DNA of 7,495 nucleotides from NCBI GenBank assembly GCA_041743105.1, contig JBGTNI010000079.1, forward strand, positions 1 through 7,495, given 5' to 3'. Below are positions 1 to 5,300 of the stretch, piece after piece (position 1 is the first letter of the stretch; each line of letters opens with the position of its first letter). The translations under genes and the position numbers were made by a program. The notes below the pieces were generated by a model. It saw only the letters and a program-made list of their open reading frames with translations, was not told the origin of the DNA and searched no databases. Origin of the DNA: QHCE01 sp041743105 (GTDB lineage: Bacteria > Actinomycetota > Actinomycetes > Mycobacteriales > QHCE01).

Positions 1-1
1 G

Positions 2-853
2 AAGGCCGAAGCCGAGGCAATCAAAGACCAGCTAGCGGCATTCCTGCGCGACGAACTCGCGCTGGAACTGTCTGCTGAAAAGACACTGATCACGCACGCC
101 CGCACCAGGGCGGCGCGGTTCCTCGGCTATGAGATCACCGCCCGGCACGACGACAGCAAGATCACCGGAGGGCGCCGTATGCTCAACGGGACCATCGCGC
201 TGCGGGTGCCGCTCGATGTGGTCAGGGCCAAGTGCGCCCCCTACCGGCGCCGGGGCAAACCCTGGCTCCGGCCCGCGCTGACCAACCTGAGCGACTACGA
301 CATCGTCCGGGTTCACGCAGCCGAATACCGGGGCGTAGTCAACTACTACCTTCTCGCCGGTGACGCCTGGCGGCTCCACGCGCTGCGCTGGAACGCTGAG
401 ACGTCGATGCTCAAGACCCTGGCGGCCAAGCACAAGTCCACGGTGAGCAAGATGGCGGCCCGCTACAAGGCCACCATCAAGACACCACACGGGCTGCGCA
501 CGTGCTTTGAAGCCCGGATCCCCCGCAACGGCAAGAAGGACCTGGTAGCACGGTTCGGCGGGATACCGCTGCTGCGAAACGAGAACGGGTTCATCGCTGA
601 TCCCGTTCCGGTTCTGGTACCCACACCCCGTAAGGAGCTGATCCACCGGCTCCGCACACGCAGGTGCGAGTTGTGCGGGCAAGGCGCCACGGTGGCTGTC
701 CACCAGGTCGCCAAACTCGCCCGGCTCGGAACACCAGGACCAGGCCAGCCCGCGTGGGCGGCCCTCATGGCCAGGAAGCGGCGCAAGACCCTCGTGGTCT
801 GCCAGCCCTGCCACGAGGTCATCCACGCAACCCCTGTCACGCACGCGGCGTAA
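2..853 (+). CDS. ltrA-like: Group II intron reverse transcriptase/maturase, C-terminal part
   Basis: The frame is open from the left edge to the TAA at 851-853 (283 residues seen). It starts inside the end of the reverse-transcriptase domain: LSAEKTLITHARTRAARFLG is typical of RT motif 7 and the start of the thumb. Next comes the maturase domain X, with EYRGVVNYYLLA and LKTLAAKHKSTVSKMA. This domain binds the intron RNA and helps it splice. The C-terminus is an HNH-type endonuclease zinc domain: RCELCG (about 663-680), then VHQVAKLA, an arginine/lysine-rich RKRRKTLVV, and CQPCHEVIH. The cysteine pairs and histidines needed for metal binding and catalysis are present, so the visible part looks intact. 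In the family, the protein reverse-transcribes the intron into target DNA while HNH cuts the second strand. It ends 10 bases before domain V, as expected for an ORF looped out of domain IV. Confidence 0.92.
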   Translation, partial: KAEAEAIKDQLAAFLRDELALELSAEKTLITHARTRAARFLGYEITARHDDSKITGGRRMLNGTIALRVPLDVVRAKCAPYRRRGKPWLRPALTNLSDYDIVRVHAAEYRGVVNYYLLAGDAWRLHALRWNAETSMLKTLAAKHKSTVSKMAARYKATIKTPHGLRTCFEARIPRNGKKDLVARFGGIPLLRNENGFIADPVPVLVPTPRKELIHRLRTRRCELCGQGATVAVHQVAKLARLGTPGPGQPAWAALMARKRRKTLVVCQPCHEVIHATPVTHAA

Positions 854-862
854 TCGCGGGAG

Positions 863-894
863 AGCCCAGTGCGCTGAAAGGCGCCCGCTGGGTT
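863..894 (+). ncRNA. Group II intron domain V
   Basis: The bases fold as the conserved catalytic hairpin. The lower stem AGCCCAG (863-869) pairs with CTGGGTT (888-894). The upper stem GCGCT (871-875) pairs with GGCGC (880-884) and is closed by a GAAA tetraloop (876-879). An asymmetric bulge holds T870 opposite CCG (885-887). The AGC at the start is the catalytic triad of the ribozyme active site. The hairpin lies 10 bases after the maturase stop, its normal place. Nothing in it looks damaged. Confidence 0.9.
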
Positions 895-897
895 CGG

Positions 898-966
898 AGG
901 GAGGCTGCGCGGAAAAGGCCGGAATCCACAACCCGTGAACCCGGACCTCGCCGCGCAGCCCACCCT
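898..966 (+). ncRNA. Group II intron domain VI with probable branch-point A
   Basis: A perfect 10-bp stem, GGCTGCGCGG (903-912) with CCGCGCAGCC (951-960), is extended below by AGGG (898-901) with CCCT (963-966). The two stems are separated by an internal loop of A902 opposite C961-A962. A962 is the likely bulged adenosine whose 2'-OH attacks the 5' splice site. Position and shape fit domain VI directly after domain V. The apical loop (913-950) is longer than in many introns of this type. Confidence 0.75.
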
Positions 967-972
967 GTCCAC

Positions 973-1116
973 GAGTCGGTCACCACAACGCAGATCTACC
1001 TGCAAGCCGACATGGAACTCAAGCAGCAAGCACTCGACCGGACCACACCACCCGCCAGCGTCCCAGGCCGCTACAAGCCCCCCGACCAGCTCCTCGCGTT
1101 CCTCGAAGCCCTGTAA
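973..1116 (+). pseudogene. Tyrosine recombinase, 3' exon downstream of the intron (RitC-like)
   Basis: The frame encodes ESVTTTQIYLQADMELK and ends in LLAFLEAL before the TAA at 1114-1116. This is the C-terminus of a tyrosine site-specific recombinase. The catalytic tyrosine is codon 997-999 in TTTQIY, and the ending PGRYKPPDQLLAFLEAL matches, from memory, the third recombinase of recombinase-in-trio elements. The catalytic GH of the usual LGHxxxxTTxxY motif falls on the intron junction: CAC at 970-972 precedes the E codon. The gene is therefore split at its active site by the intron. In DNA it is a fragment, but because the intron lies in the sense direction, splicing could rebuild the full message. 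The rest of the gene, and any sister recombinases, would be upstream of the window. A lone phage-type integrase is the alternative. Confidence 0.8.
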
Positions 1117-1199
1117 TTATGCCGACACCGCAAGCACGGGAACCCCCGCCTGCCAGCACCGACACCGCCATATCGGCATAACCACGGTGTCGGCGTAAT
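1116..1199. repeat. Long imperfect inverted repeat with internal repeats at element end
   Basis: ATTATGCCGACACCG-type bases at 1116-1130 are the reverse complement of 1185-1199 with one mismatch (14 of 15). Inside the loop another copy of the core, in reverse direction (TATCGGCATAA), lies at 1171-1181. CCGACACCGC occurs twice as a direct repeat (1122-1131 and 1159-1168), and CGACACCG (1160-1167) pairs with CGGTGTCG (1185-1192). The core TTATGCCGAyA is thus repeated in both directions. This fits several binding sites for a recombinase or accessory protein rather than a simple terminator, although the strong stem directly after the recombinase stop could also end transcription. Confidence 0.8.
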
Positions 1200-1230
1200 G
1201 CGAATTATGCCGATATCGGCATAATTCGCA
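1199..1230. repeat. Perfect 32-bp palindrome at the recombinase element/IS66 junction
   Basis: The half-site TGCGAATTATGCCGAT (1199-1214) is followed without spacer by its exact reverse complement (1215-1230), with the centre at GATATC. The core TTATGCCGA is the same one that recurs in the neighbouring inverted repeat. The palindrome ends where IS66 coding similarity begins, so it is probably the terminal recombination site of the element. An uninterrupted perfect palindrome of this length is not expected by chance. Confidence 0.9.
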
Positions 1231-1759
1231 CCTGTTGCGGGACTTCACCGACGCCGCGGAAGCCCATCCCGGCGCGGTGTGGCCCGAGCAGGCCCAACGC
1301 GCACTGCGCGGGCTCATCCACGCCTTCAACCAGGCCCGCGACACCGCACAGCCCGACATCGCCCCGCTGGTCCGCGACCCGCTGATCGGCTCGTTCCGCC
1401 ACGCCGTGCGGGTCGGGCTCGCCGAGGTCCGCGCCAACCCCGGCCCACGCAGCAGCACCAAACAACCCCCCGGGTGGGTCCTGCTGGAGTTCTGCCGCGA
1501 CCGCGAGACCGACGTCCTACGGTTCGTCACCGACACCCGGATCTGGCCCACCAACAACATCAGCGAACGCAGCCTGCGCCCGACCAAGACCCAACAGAAG
1601 ATCTCCGGACGGCTCCCCAACGAGCTCATCACCCAGGACCGCCTCGACATCCGCAGCTACATCGACACCATGCGCAAACACGGCGTCGACGTCCTGACCG
1701 GCATCCGCGACGCCCTCACCGGCAACCCCTGGCAACCACCGATCCCCGCACCGACCTGA
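1226..1759 (+). pseudogene. IS66-family transposase, C-terminal fragment
   Basis: The frame reads SHLLRDFTDAAEAHPGAVW and onward to TGA at 1757-1759, about 177 residues. It carries the IS66 signature NNISERSLRPTKTQQKISG (codons about 1552-1608) and RSYIDTMRKHG, typical of the DDE_Tnp_IS66 C-terminus; the glutamate in NNISER is expected to be the catalytic E. The usual N-terminal part, with the zinc finger and the first two catalytic aspartates, is missing: upstream of SHLLRDF the sequence turns into the palindromic array, and a stop (1196-1198) follows in frame. The fragment cannot be an active transposase. The first part could lie left of the inserted element, outside the window. No TnpB or TnpC accessory gene of IS66 is seen here. 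Confidence 0.9.
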
Positions 1760-1896
1760 CCCTCACGCCCAGCTCAGAAGCCCCGCCGAGATCTTGAACC
1801 GGCGGTACCCGAGCATGCACTGGCATGCACGCGGCCGAGGACCTGAATGTTTACGCCTGGCGTCGTAGTCAGACTGGCAGTAGTGCCAAGCCGTCG

Positions 1897-1948
1897 CCGC
1901 TCCCTCGTGCTGGCCGCCCTGACCTGGATGATCAGGCCGAGGGAGCGG
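1897..1948. repeat. Hairpin-forming inverted repeat
   Basis: CCGCTCCCTCG (1897-1907) and CGAGGGAGCGG (1938-1948) are perfect 11-bp arms. Inside them CCTGA (1918-1922) can pair with TCAGG (1932-1936). No T-run follows, so it is not a classical terminator, although GC-rich hairpins without a T-tract do end transcription in actinomycetes. It could also be an old element end. Confidence 0.6.
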
Positions 1949-2066
1949 AGAGCCCCAGTTTGGAAGTCAAGGGCGACGCCATCCCGCTCCCCTGCGGAGG
2001 GCCGACGGCGGCCAAGACCTCCAGACCGCCGCTGTTACCCATGGTTCCCCGCGAGCGCCTGTCCGG

Positions 2067-2086
2067 TCTGGCACGAATCTGGCACG
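2067..2086. repeat. Short tandem direct repeat TCTGGCACG
   Basis: TCTGGCACG occurs at 2067-2075 and 2078-2086, 11 bases apart and so on the same helical face. It could be a protein-binding site or an attachment-site arm. No recombinase gene next to it supports either reading. Confidence 0.45.
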
Positions 2087-2236
2087 CGGCCGGGCAGCCG
2101 CCCGACATCCCAGCCGTTCACTTCCTGACCACGGTGTAGCTACTACGGGTGGTACTACCGCGCGCCGATCCCTCCGCCGGGCTGCGCAGGATGCCCCGCT
2201 CTCCAGCGCTGACCCTCAAGTGGACCGTCACAGTCA

Positions 2237-2251
2237 GTTACTTCTAGTAAC
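2237..2251. promoter_or_regulatory. Palindrome GTTACT-3-AGTAAC, possible operator
   Basis: Perfect 6-bp arms around a 3-base centre lie about 100 bases upstream of the NLR-like gene, in a locally AT-rich patch. A second odd palindrome, CGACGCGGCGTCG, lies at 2279-2291. Both are of operator size, but no regulator gene is present, so the role is a guess. Confidence 0.35.
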
Positions 2252-2296
2252 AGGTCGGGTTTGCCGGGTAGTGTTGCTCGACGCGGCGTCGCTGCT

Positions 2297-2326
2297 TTGG
2301 GGACAGGAAGCTCTGAGGGTTAGGAC
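2297..2326 (+). promoter_or_regulatory. Possible promoter for the NLR-like gene
   Basis: TTGGGG (2297-2302) and TAGGAC (2321-2326) are separated by 18 bases, a weak match to the actinomycete vegetative promoter (TTGAC / TAgRaT type). Transcription would start close to 2333, giving a leader of about 20 bases that still contains the purine-rich ribosome site. Other promoters further up are equally possible. Confidence 0.2.
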
Positions 2327-2333
2327 TGACTAC

Positions 2334-2341
2334 AGGAGGGG
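2334..2341 (+). promoter_or_regulatory. Ribosome binding site of the NLR-like gene
   Basis: AGGAGGGG is a strong Shine-Dalgarno match, 14 bases from AGGAGG to the ATG at 2354, somewhat longer than usual. GGGGCGG (2344-2350) is closer to the start but weaker. The next in-frame ATG (2444) has no purine-rich sequence before it, so this site favours the start at 2354. Confidence 0.55.
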
Positions 2342-2353
2342 GTCGGGGCGGAC

Positions 2354-5300
2354 ATGCCGGAAACCACGGAAATTCACCTTGAGGTCGGCGAGTCCAAATT
2401 CGAGGGCTCGTGCCGGAGTTGGTGTAGTGCGATCCTGCCTCCCATGACCGATGATCCGCATCTCGGCGGGCGGCGGTACCACGGTGTGATGATCTCTAGC
2501 ACGTTCGCCGACCTGCCTGCGCACCGGGCGTGTGCGATGGAGGCGATCGAGAGCCACGGCATGCATGCTGTTGCCCAGGAGCAGGACGGTGCATTGCCGA
2601 CAGGGACGGTGGTGTCGTCGTCGCTGCGCAAGGTCCGTGAATCGAGCGCATACCTTGTGATCGTCGGCCGCCGGTACGGGCAGGTCCCGGAGTCCGCTGA
2701 GCTCAATCCGGACGGCCGGTCGCTGACCGAGCTGGAATACCGCGAGGCGCGGCGGCTCGGCCGCCCGATCCTGGCCCTGCTGATGAGCGACGAGCACGCG
2801 GTCAAGCCGGCGGCCTACGAGCGAGACCCAGACAAGGCCCGCAAGTTGGAGCGGTTCCGCGAGGACGTCATGCGGGCGGGCAAGGAGTCGCCGCTGTACC
2901 GGGTCTACGCTCAGTTCGACGATGAGGCCCACTTCGCGGTGCAGGTGCACCGGTCGGCCGCGGCGCTGCGGCGCCTCCTGGACCAGCAGGACGAACCGGC
3001 GAATCCCCCGTACGCGCAAGCGAAGGCCGGATCGTTGTCTGGTGTGCCGCCATTGCCGCAAGGCTATGTCATACGCGACGAGCTGTCCGACCTGCTAGAA
3101 CTGATTGTTCGGTCCGGGCCAGGATTGGTGGACGATCCCGCCCTCGCGCCAATCGGTTTGCATGGCCAAGGCGGAATAGGTAAGACCGTTCTTGCGGCAG
3201 CTGCAGCACGAAACGAAACCGTTCGACGCGCATTTCCCGACGGGGTTTACTGGGTGACTCTGGGAGAGAGTAGTGATATAGTCTCTGCCCAGATGAACCT
3301 TTTTCGTCGTGTCGATCCTACGGCTCCGTTGCCGTACACAGCCATCGAGCTGGATCAACAAATTCGTATGATGTTAGCGGGTCAAAGAGCGTTGGTGATC
3401 GTCGATGATGTGTGGTCGGATGCCGCGGCGCAAGCGTTCCGAATAGTTGGCAAGCTTGGTCGGTTGATCTACACCTCGCGGGATCGACAAGTTCTCGGCG
3501 CAGTCGCTGCAGAGCCGTTCGCGGTCGACACCCTCAGCTCGGAAGGTGCCCGGGCTCTCGCTGTCGCTGTTCTAGACGATACCCATGGCCGAGTTCGATC
3601 TGTGTCTCGACAGGAATCGTCAGAGGCGACATCGCCCTTGCCGAGAGCCGCAGATGAAGCGATCTCACGGGTTGGGCGGATCGCGCTGGCTGTATCCTTG
3701 CTAGCCGCAGCTGTGAAGGCCGGTCGAAGCTGGGCGCAGGTGGCAGACGACCTCGACTCGGTTCCGGACATATTCGGTGATCATCCCTATGCGAATGGTT
3801 TCAAGGCCATGCAAATTGGCTTCGAGATGCTCGGGTCGGAGCTCGCCGACGCCCTGCTGTCGCTAACAATTTTCTCACGGGATCAGCGTATTCCGGTCGC
3901 GCCTATTGCCCGTTACTGGAACAACAGTAGAGCCTATAGCCCTGATCGCACATATTCCGTCTTAGATCGCCTGTCCAGCGCGAATCTTATATCCTTCGAC
4001 AAGAGAAGTGTCACGTTTCACGACCTCCAGCACGAGTTCATCACATTACATGCGCCCGCGTTAGCAGTCCTCCACGGCCGTCTCCTAGATGCGTACCGCC
4101 TTTTGCTAGGCGCGTCGCGCACCTGGAGCGAGCTCCCAATAGACGAGCCCTATATCTGGGACCACGTCGTCCACCACCTCCGGAACGCTGGAGCACGCCG
4201 TGAGCTCGCGATGCCTGTCACCGACCCTGCCTTTCTAGCACACCGGATTGCCAGCGCTGGACTGCTGGCAGCAGAAGACGACCTCGCTAACGCAGCACAA
4301 TCTCTACCCGAGCAACGAGCCATCGCCTGGTGGCGCGGCTGGTTGCCGCGCCACGCCGACGTCCTGACCATCCCAAGAACAGCCACCGATGCAACGGAGC
4401 GCCATCACGCTCTTGCACCCAGTCTGTTCGCATGGCTGAGTGCCGACTCGTCGCGGCCGGCCAATATCGAAGTCCGTCGAGTTAGGAGCTTGTGCACGAC
4501 TCCGCTTCTCATGGTCAAATGGGGCCTCAGACCGCGGCCAGCAGGACAGCTCCGGTCCCTCCCGGGCCGTACCGACGGCACCTTCTCCGTCGAATGGTCT
4601 CCTGACAGCGCCCGCTTGGCTGTTACTAGCAACTTTAAGGGCGGCCCAGTCCAAGTGTGGGATCCGGATCGCGGAGATGTCACATCGATAGTGGGCACCG
4701 CAGGAGCCTTCGTGGCGGAGTGGTCCCCCGACAGCAACTTCTTAGCCATCGGTGATAGTCAGCGAGCAGCACAGATCTGGACCACGGCGACCGGACACGT
4801 AGAATGCCTAGCTGAGACAGACCACGCATTTTCTCTGGCGTGGTCTCCCGACAGCACTAACCTTGCCATCAGTGGATGGGGAGCCACAGGAGTGTGGGTC
4901 TGGGATCGAGACAGCGGAGCGACCACTACTCTGCCCCTAGCGACCGAAGCGGACAGGTTGGCCTGGTCACCTAACGGGCAGCACCTCGCTATCGCCAACC
5001 AACGCGATAAGGAGGAGGTACTTGTATGGAACATTACCAGCAGGCGCATAAACCGCTTGCTCAGCGTCCACGGCGAGACATGGAAACTGCTGTGGTCACC
5101 AAATGGTAAGCACCTCGCATGTGCAGGTAGCAGAAGCGGAACAGTATCGGTCTGGACCCCGAACGGCCAACACCCCGTTTCGTTAGGCGTAGAAGGGGCA
5201 TATCAACTTGCGTGGTCTCCGGACAGTCGTCTGCTTGCCGCGAGCGGACTTCGCAGCGCATGGGTGTGGGTGTGGGATTCAACTAGCGGGCATATAACAA

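Larger units (their letters stand above)
1..972 (+). mobile_element. Group II intron, 3' part (5' end outside window)
   Basis: The stretch contains the C-terminal half of a maturase, then a recognisable domain V hairpin and a domain VI stem, in the order expected at the 3' end of a bacterial group II intron. Right after it, the protein sequence switches to a tyrosine-recombinase C-terminus on the same strand, so the intron sits in the sense direction in that gene and splicing could restore the message. The 3' boundary is placed after the AC at 971-972, because these introns end in AY and the recombinase similarity is in frame from 973. It may be off by a few bases, since the proposed branch A (962) is 10 nt away rather than the usual 7-8. 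The 5' end, domains I-III and the maturase N-terminus lie outside the window. Confidence 0.85.
1..1225 (+). mobile_element. Right end of a tyrosine-recombinase (RIT-like) element
   Basis: The element is inferred from three things: the recombinase C-terminus ends at 1116, a dense set of inverted repeats follows (1116-1230), and immediately beyond them the sequence continues in the middle of an IS66 transposase gene. This is what an insertion of the recombinase element into IS66 would leave. Known recombinase-in-trio elements carry palindromic repeats beyond the third recombinase gene. The exact right boundary is unclear because the last palindrome runs up to the first recognisable IS66 codons (about 1226). 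The left end is outside the window. Confidence 0.6.
1760..2353. other. Gene-poor stretch between IS66 remnant and NLR-like gene
   Basis: I find no convincing gene in these 594 bases on either strand. Open frames exist (for example about 1825-2139 on the plus strand), but they lack a ribosome binding site, have arginine/proline-rich GC-driven composition, and resemble no family I know. The stretch holds a GCATGCAC pair (1813-1820, 1823-1830), a hairpin (1897-1948), a TCTGGCACG pair (2067-2075, 2078-2086) and two short palindromes near the downstream gene. It probably contains the IS66 right end, older insertion debris and the control region of the NLR-like gene. Confidence 0.6.

Noticed and set aside
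32..1029. Long minus-strand frames opposite the maturase and intron 3' end
   Set aside because: They overlap clear maturase codons and the structured intron RNA and show no family features.
1116..1230. CRISPR array
   Set aside because: The repeats are short, inverted and unevenly spaced, and no cas gene is present; they fit a recombinase site.
1117..1650. Minus-strand frame of 177 codons opposite the IS66 fragment
   Set aside because: The plus strand carries the clear IS66 signature; the antisense frame results from GC-rich third positions.
1825..2139. Open frame of 104 codons on the plus strand, with an overlapping frame at 1847-2128
   Set aside because: No ribosome binding site, no recognisable domain, composition typical of chance frames in GC-rich DNA; both frames cover the same bases, so at most one could be real.
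2444..2446. ATG at 2444 as the start of the NLR-like gene
   Set aside because: It is closer to the conserved DUF4062 start, but no ribosome site precedes it, whereas AGGAGGGG precedes 2354. It stays an open alternative.
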